NCBI RefSeq assembly: GCF_900100665.1
Contig: NZ_FNCS01000004.1
Span: forward strand, 1-64,000
Direction of reading: 5' to 3'
From: Pelagibacterium luteolum
Lineage (GTDB): Bacteria; Pseudomonadota; Alphaproteobacteria; Rhizobiales; Devosiaceae
Length of the DNA stretch: 64,000 bases
This document shows, piece by piece, positions 27,920 to 36,253 of the stretch. The notes under the pieces are model-generated. The model searched no databases and was not told the origin of the DNA. It saw nothing but the letters and a program-made list of their open reading frames with translations. The position numbers and the translations under genes were made by a program. Position 1 is the first letter of the stretch. Every line of letters begins with the position of its first letter.

Positions 27920-28255
27920 ATGGCAGAAATAGGCACCTTCACCCGCACCGAAACCGGCTATGCCGGGAAGCTTCATTCGTTCGGCCTCCGCGACGAGCTG
28001 TTCATCGTTCCGGCCAAGCCGAGCGATGCGAAGAACGCCCCCGACTACCGCGTGCGTCTCGACAGCGAGGACGGCCCGGATACCGGCCCCGCATGGAAAG
28101 ACTTCAGCGAGAACGCTGGCGAGTTCGTGTCGATGCGGTTGGAAGGGCCAATCTTCCCGATCCCGATCCGCGCCAAACTGTTCCAGTCCAACGACGATCC
28201 TTCGGTCTGGACCCTGCGTTGGAAGCACCCCCGGAAAGTCGAGGACGAGGAATGA
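27920..28255 (+). CDS. DUF736 family protein
   Basis: A 111-residue protein matching DUF736 throughout: MAEIGTFTRTETGYAGKLHSFGLRDELFIVPA, NAPDYRVRL and AGEFVSMRLEGPIFPIPIRAKLFQSNDDPSVWTLRWKHP. It is a typical neighbour of traF in ICEs and symbiotic plasmids and is proposed to bind nucleic acid; the function is unproven. A CAGGAG site precedes the ATG, and the stop overlaps the next start (ATGA). Confidence 0.88.
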   Translation: MAEIGTFTRTETGYAGKLHSFGLRDELFIVPAKPSDAKNAPDYRVRLDSEDGPDTGPAWKDFSENAGEFVSMRLEGPIFPIPIRAKLFQSNDDPSVWTLRWKHPRKVEDEE

Positions 28256-29181
28256 AGGCCGCGCGCGTCCGGCCCACCATCCGGTCAAAGATCGGCATCC
28301 CTTTGTTCGCGGGAAAGCCGTCTCATCCCTTCGTCCCGCTCGGCGACCAGACGGCCGGCGCGCGCAGCGAAGGTCAGGGGCGGCCATCGGCCGGCGCTTG
28401 CGCCTTGCTCTTGAGCGCAGCGAGCACGCTGGCAGGCTGGCGGCGAAGCGGAGACAGGCCGACATGGCAATATGCCGTCTTGCTGGCGGGGGCGCTTTCC
28501 GTCTGCATCGGATCGGGCGTCGCTGTCGCGCAAACCGCGCCCGTCGAGCGCCCGGCTGTCGCCTATCCCTATGCGGCGCAAATCGCCGAGGCGTCGCAGC
28601 GTTTCGGCATCCCCGAGCACTGGATTCGCGCCGTGCTGTGCGCCGAAAGCGCGGGCGATGTGCGCGCGGTTTCGTCGGCCGGCGCGATGGGATTGATGCA
28701 GGTTATGCCCGACACATGGGCGGGCCTGCGCGTCCGCCATGGCCTCGGCCGCGATCCCTACGACCCGCGCGACAACATCCTTGCCGGCACGGCCTATCTG
28801 CGCGAAATGTTCGACCGCTACGGCAATATCGGCGCGATGCTTGCGGCCTATAACGCCGGCCCCGGCCGCTATGACGAGCACCGTGCGACGGGCCGCCCGC
28901 TTCCCGCCGAGACACGCGCCTATGTCGCCGCACTCGCTCCGATCCTTGGCGGCGCTGCTCCATCGGATGCGCCGTTGCAACCACCGGCACCGCCGCCCGA
29001 TTGGCGCGAGGCACCGCTGTTCGTCATGCGCCCGGCCGACACGCGGGCTGCCGCCGCGCCGCCGTCCGAGGCGCAATCAGGCGACGGCCGCGCTGCCGTT
29101 CCGGCGCGCGATCCCGCCACCACGGAGCCGCAAGACGATAGCATTTTCGTGGCGAGCGCCAGCGACGGGGGAACGCCATGA
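28252..29181 (+). CDS. conjugation-associated lytic transglycosylase
   Basis: A 309-residue protein. After a variable N-terminus it has a membrane or signal segment (YAVLLAGALSVCIGSGVAVAQ, about 74-94). An SLT domain follows (about 105-215): QRFGIPEHWIRAVLCAESAGD with the catalytic Glu, SSAGAMGLMQVMPDTW, and NILAGTAYLREMFDRYGNIGAMLAAYNAGPGRYDEH. A Pro/Ala-rich tail follows. Such enzymes open peptidoglycan for the conjugation machine, like VirB1. The N-terminal 70 residues are Arg-rich and may be spurious if translation begins further in. It overlaps the DUF736 gene by 4 bases. Confidence 0.85.
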   Translation: MKAARVRPTIRSKIGIPLFAGKPSHPFVPLGDQTAGARSEGQGRPSAGACALLLSAASTLAGWRRSGDRPTWQYAVLLAGALSVCIGSGVAVAQTAPVERPAVAYPYAAQIAEASQRFGIPEHWIRAVLCAESAGDVRAVSSAGAMGLMQVMPDTWAGLRVRHGLGRDPYDPRDNILAGTAYLREMFDRYGNIGAMLAAYNAGPGRYDEHRATGRPLPAETRAYVAALAPILGGAAPSDAPLQPPAPPPDWREAPLFVMRPADTRAAAAPPSEAQSGDGRAAVPARDPATTEPQDDSIFVASASDGGTP

Positions 29182-29494
29182 GGGCGTCGCTCCCGCGCTC
29201 GGCGACGCCGGTTTCAGCATCTGGTCGGGCAGGTTTTCGCCCGGCTGAATTCCCGGCAGGACGGGAAGAAAAGGCAGAAAGGGCGGAGGGCAAGATTAAA
29301 GAAGACGGCACCATGTCGGGCCGCTTCCCAAAATTGTTGTTGTCTGCACACTGGTTAGGCGACCGATTCCGGCACCATGGTTTTGAGGGGCCGCGTGCCG
29401 CGATTTCGCGCAAAGCCTTGGCTTTGCAGGGTTTCGAGCGGCACCATAGGCCCATATCGGCCGTTTTCCGGGGGTTTTGGCTGGAGTCGCGCCT
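29182..29494. other. region upstream of the relaxase, expected to hold oriT
   Basis: About 310 bases between the transglycosylase and relaxase genes, including an A-rich stretch near 29265-29310 and the segment TTGTTGTTGTCTGCACACTGG. In this ICE family the transfer origin lies just upstream of rlxS. A 106-codon frame here has no family motif and I do not consider it a gene. The nick site cannot be assigned by eye. Confidence 0.35.
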
Positions 29495-31549
29495 ATGAGC
29501 GCCGACGACGAAAACCGCTTCCGACCGAAGCCCGGCCGCATCCGATCCGACACGCCGAAGGCCGGCAAGACCAAGAGCTTTTTCACGCAGGTCAAGAAGA
29601 TCACCCGCCAGCATCAGGCGGCAGCCTCCCGCGATCCTTCCATGTCGTCATCCGCCCGCCCGTCATCGCCGGGGCGGTCCCGCGCCATGGTCGCCAGCGG
29701 CAAGGGCGTGAAGCGCGGCCGGGGCGCGAGCTTCGTGCGCGCCCGCAACATCTCCGGTCAATGGCATCATCGCCAGCCCGGCAGCCGCCGCGTGATCGTC
29801 AAGCAGCGCAGCGTCCGGGCCGCGTGGAAGGGCGGACGCGCCCGCGCGCATCTGCGCTATGTCCAGCGCGACGGCACGTCACGCGACGGCGAGCGCGGCC
29901 AACTCTATTCGGCGACCGAGGACCGCGCCGATGGCGACGCCTTCCTTGATCGCGGCAAGGACGACCGCCACCAGTTCAGGTTCATCGTCTCACCAGAAGA
30001 CGGGGCGGAGCTATCGGACCTCACGGCCTACACCCGCGATTTCATGAAACAGGTGGAAGCCGACCTCGGCACGAAACTCGATTGGGTCGCCGTCAACCAC
30101 TACAACACCGGCCATCCCCATGTGCATATCGTCGTCAACGGCCGCGACGATATGGGCGGGGATCTAGTCATCAACGGCGACTACCTTTCCGCCGGCCTGC
30201 GCGAGCGCGCCAGCGAGCTTGCCAGTCTGGAACTCGGTCCCGTCACCGAGATCGAGCAGACTCGCAAGCTATCGGCCGAAATCGACCAAGACCGTTTCAC
30301 CCGCATCGACCGTGCCATGACCGAGGAAGCCGATGCCCGTTTCCTCGACCTGCGCCATGAACCGGCAGCGCCGAGGCGGCAGTTCGAGCGGACGCTGCGC
30401 CTGCGCCGTCTCGGCAAGCTGGAGAAGATGGGACTGGCGACCGAGCACGCACCCGGCGTTTGGGAATTGAGCAAGGACATGGAGCCGGCCCTGCGCGAGT
30501 TGGGCGAGCGCGGAGACATTATCCGCACCATGCAGAAGGCGCTCGGCCCGCAGGGCGATGAACGCGATCTCATGAGCTTCCAAATCCATGACGGAGCGCC
30601 CGAGACGCCCATTGTCGGCCGCGTCGTGGACAAGCATCTTACCGACGAGTTGGGCGAGAACCTGACAATCGTGGTGGACGGGATCGACGGCCGCACACAC
30701 CATATCGCCGGCATCGCGCCCGAGCGGCTGGAGGACGCCCGCATCGGCAGCGTCGTCCAGATGGGCCCGGCCGAGGTGACGGCCCGGCCGTCTGACCGCA
30801 CCATCACGGCCATCGCCGAGGATGGCATCTATCGCCCGAGCCGCCATCTGGAGCAGGCGAAGTTCGAGGGTCGCGTTCCCGGAGGCGACTATGAGGGCTA
30901 TGTCGATGCTCATGTGCGCCGGCTGGAGGCATTGCGCCGGGCCGGGATCGTCGAGCGGATCGACGCCGACCAATGGCGCATCCCCGATGATCTGGTCAGT
31001 CGTGCGGCCGCCTATGACGCCGGCCGCGACCGGCAGGCCAGCGTTCGCGTCCTTTCCCCGGTCGATCTGCCAAGGCAGATCGGATCGGACGGCGCGACTT
31101 GGCTGGACCGGCGACTGATCCATGGCGAGGCCGCCGACCTTGCCCTGACCGGCTTCGGCCAGCAGGTGCGCGAGGCCATGGACCAGCGGCGCGAGCATCA
31201 TATCGAACAGGGCGACGCGACCCGCAGCCGGGACGGCCGAATCTTCTACCGGCGCAGCCTTCTCGCCACCCTGCGCGAGCGGGAGGTTGCCCGTGTCGGC
31301 GCGGAGATGGCCGAGAGCAACGGCCTGCCGTTCCGCGCGGCCACGGACGGCGAGAACGTGAGCGGCAAGTTCACCGGCACCGTGCAGCTATCGAGCGGCA
31401 AGTTCGCCGTGGTCGAGAAATCCCATGAGTTCACCCTTGTCCCGTGGCGGCCGGTCATCGACCGCCAGCTCGGCCGCGAGGTTATGGGCGTCGTGCAGGG
31501 CGGATCGGTGTCGTGGCAGTTGGGGCGGCAGAGAGGGTTGGGAATTTAA
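29495..31549 (+). CDS. rlxS: RlxS-type relaxase (VirD2/TraI-like, DUF3363)
   Basis: A 684-residue relaxase. The basic N-terminus is followed by the relaxase domain, with LRYVQRDGTSRDGERGQLYS, the FIVSPEDGAELSDLTAYTRDFM segment and the metal-binding NTGHPHVHIVVNGRDDMGGDLVI motif at about 207-225. A long DUF3363 region continues to the end (IHDGAPETPIVGRVVDKHL, ARPSDRTITAIAEDGIYRPSRHLEQA, GQVREAMDQR-like). It nicks oriT and pilots the transferred strand. The ATG at 29495 has GGAG 9 bases upstream; a TTG at 29477 is possible. The gene appears full length, but the traG and T4SS genes normally following are absent. Confidence 0.88.
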   Translation: MSADDENRFRPKPGRIRSDTPKAGKTKSFFTQVKKITRQHQAAASRDPSMSSSARPSSPGRSRAMVASGKGVKRGRGASFVRARNISGQWHHRQPGSRRVIVKQRSVRAAWKGGRARAHLRYVQRDGTSRDGERGQLYSATEDRADGDAFLDRGKDDRHQFRFIVSPEDGAELSDLTAYTRDFMKQVEADLGTKLDWVAVNHYNTGHPHVHIVVNGRDDMGGDLVINGDYLSAGLRERASELASLELGPVTEIEQTRKLSAEIDQDRFTRIDRAMTEEADARFLDLRHEPAAPRRQFERTLRLRRLGKLEKMGLATEHAPGVWELSKDMEPALRELGERGDIIRTMQKALGPQGDERDLMSFQIHDGAPETPIVGRVVDKHLTDELGENLTIVVDGIDGRTHHIAGIAPERLEDARIGSVVQMGPAEVTARPSDRTITAIAEDGIYRPSRHLEQAKFEGRVPGGDYEGYVDAHVRRLEALRRAGIVERIDADQWRIPDDLVSRAAAYDAGRDRQASVRVLSPVDLPRQIGSDGATWLDRRLIHGEAADLALTGFGQQVREAMDQRREHHIEQGDATRSRDGRIFYRRSLLATLREREVARVGAEMAESNGLPFRAATDGENVSGKFTGTVQLSSGKFAVVEKSHEFTLVPWRPVIDRQLGREVMGVVQGGSVSWQLGRQRGLGI

Positions 31550-31569
31550 GTCGTTGCGCTGACATGCCC

Positions 31570-32523
31570 TTACTTGCGACCCGCAGTTTCAAGCTTCTCC
31601 TTAGCCTCGTGGATCAGGCTTGCGAAAAACTCTGCGACCACCCGAACCCTTCGGGATTGTGCAAGATCAGAGTGAATAGCCAACCAGATTCCTTGGTCGA
31701 TGCCAAGGTCCGATTCCAAGCAAACAAGGTCGTTCTGCCGCGCAATGAAGTGCGGCAGCACAGCTAGGCCGGCACCTGCGAGGGTAGCGGAAACCTGCGC
31801 CGAGAGGGTTGTTGTTGCCAGAATCGGAGCACGGCCGCGCAGTATCCGCTCGACCCATTGGGCAGCAGGCAGATGACCATATGTCTCGCACCAACCAATA
31901 AAGCGGTCGGTGTCGAATCTAGCGTCCTCACGCTTTTCAATCCGGCCAGCTATGTAGCCTTGAGAGGCGTAAAGGCCGTAACCGAGCTTTCCCAAACGCC
32001 GGATCGTTACGTTGCCACGCTCGGGTTTGACCATCCTGATAGCCAGATCGGCGTCGCGGCGGTGCAGATTGACCGTCTGAACATCTGTCACAACTTCAAG
32101 GGTGAGGTCGGGATACTGATCGGTCAGTTTTGGCAGAGCAGGGATTATCAGATGGTTGGCAAGCGTCTCGGCCGTCGCCAGACGCACCCGACCGGCAATT
32201 TCCGTTTGAGCGGCTGACCCTTCCGCAAAGGCTTCTGCCGCCTGTTCGAGTGCTTCCGCGCGCTCCAGCAGCGCGGCACCATCGTCGGTTAGCCGGTAGC
32301 CATTCTGGTGACGGCTAAAGAGAGTCAAGCCGAGCGCGGCTTCTAGTCGCTCGATCTGGCGCGAAACGGTGGCGAGGCCGCTCCCGAGGCTGGCCGCTGC
32401 GCCGCTCAACGATCCGTTGCGGGCGATGGCGAGGAACACCCGTGCATCGTCCCATCGTAGGCGGCTGGCCTCTTGCTTTCCAATATCGGAAAACGGCTTA
32501 CGAATTTTGGTGGTTTTATTCAT
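31570..32523 (-). CDS. LysR-family transcriptional regulator
   Basis: About 317 residues from the ATG at 32523. A winged HTH (LRWDDARVFLAIARNGSLSGAAASLGSGLATVSRQIERLEAALGLTLFSRHQNGYRLTDDG) precedes the substrate-binding domain (GRVRLATAETLANHLIIPALPKL and onward). It diverges from the aldo/keto reductase gene, 46 bases between starts, the usual layout for a LysR regulator and its target. A conserved role would be redox or aldehyde sensing; that is a guess. It is cargo at the break where the ICE genes end. Confidence 0.85.
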   Translation of the reverse strand: MNKTTKIRKPFSDIGKQEASRLRWDDARVFLAIARNGSLSGAAASLGSGLATVSRQIERLEAALGLTLFSRHQNGYRLTDDGAALLERAEALEQAAEAFAEGSAAQTEIAGRVRLATAETLANHLIIPALPKLTDQYPDLTLEVVTDVQTVNLHRRDADLAIRMVKPERGNVTIRRLGKLGYGLYASQGYIAGRIEKREDARFDTDRFIGWCETYGHLPAAQWVERILRGRAPILATTTLSAQVSATLAGAGLAVLPHFIARQNDLVCLESDLGIDQGIWLAIHSDLAQSRRVRVVAEFFASLIHEAKEKLETAGRK

Positions 32524-32569
32524 CGAAATAGAAAACCATCTTTGTCTCCGAAGAACAAGGAGCAAAGCA

Positions 32570-33073
32570 ATGCAACAGCGAACACTTGGTCCCGACCTAT
32601 CGGTTTCCGTCATCGGGCTTGGCTGTATGGGGATGAGCGAGTTCTATGGCCCACGCGACGACGAGGAGTCGTTGGCGGTTCTACGGCGCGCGGCCGATCT
32701 CGGCGTCGACTTCCTCGATACCGCCGACATGTATGGGCCGCACCACAATGAAGAATTGATTGGCCGCCTCCTCGCCGAAAGCCGTGCCAAGGTGAAAATC
32801 GCCACCAAGTTCGGCATCGTGCGCAAACCCGGCGAATACGCGCGCAGCATCGACAACAGCGCCGGCTACATGCGCCGCGCCTGCGAAGGATCGCTCAAGC
32901 GGCTGGGGATCGAGCGGATCGACCTCTACTACGTCCATCGCATCGACCGTAAACTCCCCATCGAAGAAACGATGGAGGGGCTGGCCGCCCTCCACCGCGA
33001 AGGCAAAATTGGCCATATCGGGCTTTGTGTCAACGGCGGAGCAAAACCAGGCCGTTGGGCGGCGCAAAAGTAG
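32570..33073 (+). pseudogene. aldo/keto reductase truncated by the IS21-family element
   Basis: About 152 authentic codons of an aldo/keto reductase followed by 15 codons read from the IS end. Visible motifs: GLGCMGMSEFYG, DTADMYGPHHNEELIGRLL with the catalytic Asp and Tyr, KVKIATKFG with the Lys, and DLYYVHRID with the His. Family members are about 325 residues, so the C-terminal NADPH-binding half is missing. AAGGAG lies 7 bases before the ATG. The break coincides exactly with the IS left tip at 33028. Confidence 0.85.
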
Positions 33074-33162
33074 GCCACTTGGCGCCGCAAGCGGGGAACG
33101 GCGGGAGGGCGTAGCCCGACTAGAGTTTCCCGCTTGCGGCGTCGGCTATTTTCGTGAGGGCT

Positions 33163-33933
33163 TCAGCCTGCCTTTCGGGCGCGGCTTTGGGCGAGACGGT
33201 AGCTTTCGCCGTTCATCTCGAGGATGTTGACGTGGTGGGTGATGCGATCGAGCAGTGCGCCGGTCAGACGCTCGGAGCCCAACGTCTCCGTCCATTCATC
33301 GAAAGGCAGATTGCTGGTGATCAGCGTCGCGCCGCGTTCGTAACGCTGCGAGATCAGCTCGAACAGCAGTTCCGCCCCGGTCTTGGAGAGCGGCACGAAG
33401 CCCAGCTCGTCGATGATGAGGAGCTTGTAGGTAGCCATCTGCTTCTGGAAGCGCAGAAGACGCCGTTCGTCGCGAGCCTCCATCATCTCGCTGACGAGAG
33501 CGGCGGCCGTGATAAAGCCGACTGCCAAGCCCTTCTGGCAGGCGGCCAGACCGAGACCGAGGGCGACATGAGTTTTGCCCGTGCCACTGGGGCCGAGCGC
33601 GATGACGTTCTCGCGGCGCTCGATCCATTCACAGCGCGCCAATTCCAATACCTGCATCTTGTTGAGCTTCGGAATGGCGGTGAAGTCGAAGCTGTCGAGG
33701 CTTTTGACGACCGGGAACTTCGCCGCCTTGATACGGCGTTCGACCTTGCGGCGGTCCCGCTCGATCATCTCCCGCTCGGCAAGACGAGCAAGGTATCCGA
33801 CATGGTCCACGCCTTCGGACGCGCATAGCCGGGCCAGCTTCTGGTGCTCGCGCTGGAAGGTCGGCAGCTTGAGGGTCTTGAGGTAATGGGAAAGCAAAAT
33901 CGCAGGGGGATTGTCAGGCGCTTCGGCGCTCAT
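33163..33933 (-). CDS. istB: IS21 helper ATPase IstB
   Basis: A 256-residue AAA+ protein related to DnaC. Walker A is GPSGTGKTHVALGLG, Walker B LLIIDELGFVPL, with the sensor segment ATLITSNLPFDEW. IstB assembles on target DNA and directs IstA integration. The ATG at 33933 overlaps the istA stop by 4 bases; the longer frame upstream lies inside istA. It looks intact. Confidence 0.92.
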   Translation of the reverse strand: MSAEAPDNPPAILLSHYLKTLKLPTFQREHQKLARLCASEGVDHVGYLARLAEREMIERDRRKVERRIKAAKFPVVKSLDSFDFTAIPKLNKMQVLELARCEWIERRENVIALGPSGTGKTHVALGLGLAACQKGLAVGFITAAALVSEMMEARDERRLLRFQKQMATYKLLIIDELGFVPLSKTGAELLFELISQRYERGATLITSNLPFDEWTETLGSERLTGALLDRITHHVNILEMNGESYRLAQSRARKAG

Positions 33934-35426
33934 GCCGCTTCTCCTGCATCCGATGACAGGAGGCGCATGTATGCCTTCGCCGACGTCGTCTCGACCGTCG
34001 CCCTTGGCAGGTAAGGATAGATGGACAGGTCCAGCCGTGGCGGCCGGCGCTCCACCCGACACAGGAGAAGATGCTTGACGGCGTCGAAGCTGATCGCGCC
34101 GAGTTGGAGGGCCTGCTTCACCGCCCCGTGCAGATCGACGAGATCGAAGCTTTCCAGCAAACGCAGCACCTGCACATACTCACGGCGGCCCTGCTTGGCC
34201 ATACGTGCTTCCATCAGGCGGCGCAGCGTGGCGAACTCTTCGGGCAATTCCCATCCCTGAAGAGGGGCGGCCTGATCCAATGCATTGATCTTCTGCTCGA
34301 TCAGCGGCAGGTAATGGATGGGATCAAAGACGACGTCTTCCCGTTCCCAGCTCCGGGGATGACGAGCAATGATCTCGCCGCGGCAGCCGATCACCACCTC
34401 GTCGACATAACCCCGGACCCAGACTTGCCTGTGGCCATAGGCGACCGGAACAGAGTAGTCGTTGGTCTTGTAGCGGACCAGGGATTGCGCCGTCACTCTG
34501 GCGCTGGCCTGGTCACAGGCATCGAACGGCGAAGCCGGCAATGCGCGCATGGCGGCGAGATCGCGCTGCAGCCGCTCTCCGATCGTCTCGCTCTCGCCGC
34601 GCAGCCTGTCGTGCTGGCGCTTGCGGCACTGCTCTTCCAGCCAGGTGTTGAACACATCCCATGTCGTGAACCGTGGGATCGGAACCATGAAGTTGCGACG
34701 AGCATAGCCAACGAGGCCCTCGACATTCCCCTTGTCGTTGCCCTTGCCGGGGCGACCGTAGCGATCCCGGATCAGGTAGTGGGACAGGAAGCCGCTGAAC
34801 AGCGCCGCTCGCTTGCGCGTGCCGTCGGGCAAGATCTTGACCACCAGGCAACGATCATTGTCGTAGACGATCGATTGCGGCACGGCCCCGAAGAAGGCGA
34901 ACGCATGGATGTGGCCATCGACCCACGCCTCAGCCACCGCAGCGGGATAGGCTCGCACATAGCAGGCGTCGCTATGCGGCAGGTCGAGCACAAAGAAACG
35001 GGCTTTCTGCTCGACACCGCCGATCACCACCATCGCCTCGCCGAAGTCCGCCTGTGCATGGCCGGGCGGATGCGACAGCGGCACGAACATCTCCTGGCAG
35101 CGCTGCTCTCGCTCGCGCATGTAATCCTTGATGATCGTGTAGCCGCCGGTGAACCCGCATTCGGCACGCAGCCGGTCGAACACTCGCTTGGCCGTATGGC
35201 GCTGCTTGCGCGGAACCGTCAGGTCCTCATCCAGCCAATGATCGATGGTCGAAACAAATGCATCCAGCTTCGGACGTCGGATCGGTGACCGGCGCTGATA
35301 GCCGGGAGGAGTCGAATACGACAGCATCTTGGCAACGCTGTCGCGCGATATGTTGAAATGCTTCGCTGCCTGACGCCGGCTCATCCCTTCCGAGACGGCC
35401 AGGCGAACCTTCAGATAAAGTTCCAC
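33930..35426 (-). CDS. istA: IS21 transposase IstA
   Basis: A 498-residue DDE transposase. The N-terminal HTH (MSRRQAAKHFNISRDSVAKML) is followed by the RNase H-like catalytic core with Asp in HPPGHAQADFGEA, the second Asp in QSIVYDNDRCLV and the Glu in KGNDKGNVEGLVGYARRN. A C-terminal target-interaction domain completes it. All catalytic residues are present. Translation is coupled to istB. Confidence 0.93.
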   Translation of the reverse strand: MELYLKVRLAVSEGMSRRQAAKHFNISRDSVAKMLSYSTPPGYQRRSPIRRPKLDAFVSTIDHWLDEDLTVPRKQRHTAKRVFDRLRAECGFTGGYTIIKDYMREREQRCQEMFVPLSHPPGHAQADFGEAMVVIGGVEQKARFFVLDLPHSDACYVRAYPAAVAEAWVDGHIHAFAFFGAVPQSIVYDNDRCLVVKILPDGTRKRAALFSGFLSHYLIRDRYGRPGKGNDKGNVEGLVGYARRNFMVPIPRFTTWDVFNTWLEEQCRKRQHDRLRGESETIGERLQRDLAAMRALPASPFDACDQASARVTAQSLVRYKTNDYSVPVAYGHRQVWVRGYVDEVVIGCRGEIIARHPRSWEREDVVFDPIHYLPLIEQKINALDQAAPLQGWELPEEFATLRRLMEARMAKQGRREYVQVLRLLESFDLVDLHGAVKQALQLGAISFDAVKHLLLCRVERRPPRLDLSIYPYLPRATVETTSAKAYMRLLSSDAGEAA

Positions 35427-35548
35427 GGTGTAGATCCCCTGTCCCTCCTGCGTTCAATGCAGAAGGGAAATAGGTGGCCGGATTTTACTCCGCCCGCGGC
35501 CGGACTATCCCGCCGCTACCGTGGCCGGTTTTTGCACCGCCGCTCTCA

Positions 35549-35785
35549 CTCGATGATGGCGGCTACCGACGCGACCATCTGCGCGCTTTGGCGCAGCGCG
35601 TCGAGGTCGCCGACGACGAGGTTCGCATTATGGGATCGAAGTCGGAACTGCTGCGAACGCTGGTCGCCGCTTCAAGCGTAGAAACGGCGGCGTTCGGCGT
35701 TCATAGTTCTGTTCTGAAATGGCGCGCCCGACACGATTCGAACGTGTGGCCTCCACCTTCGGAGGGTGGCGCTCTATCCAGCTGA
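35549..35785 (+). pseudogene. C-terminal tail of a large serine recombinase, cut off by IS21
   Basis: The frame entering from the IS right tip reads DDGGYRRDHLRALAQRVEVADDEVRIMGSKSELLRTLVAAS. This closely resembles the C-terminal end of site-specific recombinases of alphaproteobacterial genomic islands (HLRALAQRVEV... RIMGSKSxLLRTL). The coding frame then runs into the tRNA-Arg gene on the opposite strand. The N-terminal catalytic and DNA-binding domains are gone. It probably once integrated an island next to this tRNA. Confidence 0.6.
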
Positions 35786-35796
35786 GCTACGGGCGC
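35720..35796 (-). tRNA. tRNA-Arg (anticodon CCG)
   Basis: On the minus strand GCGCCCG (35796-35790) pairs with CGGGCGC (35730-35724), followed by discriminator G and an encoded CCA. The D arm AGCTCAGCTGGATAGAGC, the anticodon stem CCACC/GGTGG with loop CTCCGAA (anticodon CCG), and the T arm with GTTCGAATC are all present. The gene looks functional. It marks the border between accessory DNA and core chromosome. Confidence 0.95.
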
Positions 35797-36044
35797 TTTG
35801 GTAGTCCAATATCGTTCGACATCAACCTGGGTCAACCTCGAACCTTGACCGGCGAACATCGAATCTGAGCGATGCCGAAATCCCGCTCAAATGCCGCCGA
35901 TCGTTCTCTACAACCTCCTTCCGCTTGCTTCCGCGGTGCTTCCGCGACCTCAACCGGACTTTCCTCACTTCCGTCGATTTTCGCCAAGCTCTTGGCTTTA
36001 TTCGACTTTTTCCAACAGTTTGCGCAGCAGAATATGCTTGCCTT

Positions 36045-36087
<43 letters not shown>

Positions 36088-36253
36088 TCCGCGGGCGCAT
36101 GGCCCGAAGCAGAACGGCGCGAACGTACTTGATAGGGAAACGGCGCGCAACAGGGAAGTGCCGTCGGTAGGCCCGCAGCCATAAGGCGCACTGCTTGCGC
36201 GGCGCGAGGGGGCGTGCATAGATGCACGGATATACGATGGCTCGGAGGAAGCC

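Larger units (their letters stand above)
33028..35548 (-). mobile_element. complete IS21-family insertion sequence
   Basis: The left tip TGTCAACGGCGGAGCAAAA (33028-33046) and the inward-facing right tip TGAGAGCGGCGGTGCAAAA (ending at 35548) match at most positions. Each end carries further copies of a GGCGGnGnAAAA-type repeat about 25 bases in, the multiple terminal repeats typical of IS21. It encodes istA and istB on the minus strand. The sequences flanking the tips show no target duplication, suggesting a rearrangement or deletion next to the element. Confidence 0.85.

Noticed and set aside
29178..29498. A 106-codon frame overlapping the transglycosylase stop and reaching the relaxase start
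   Set aside because: No family motif and unnatural composition in its second half; it covers the region where oriT is expected.
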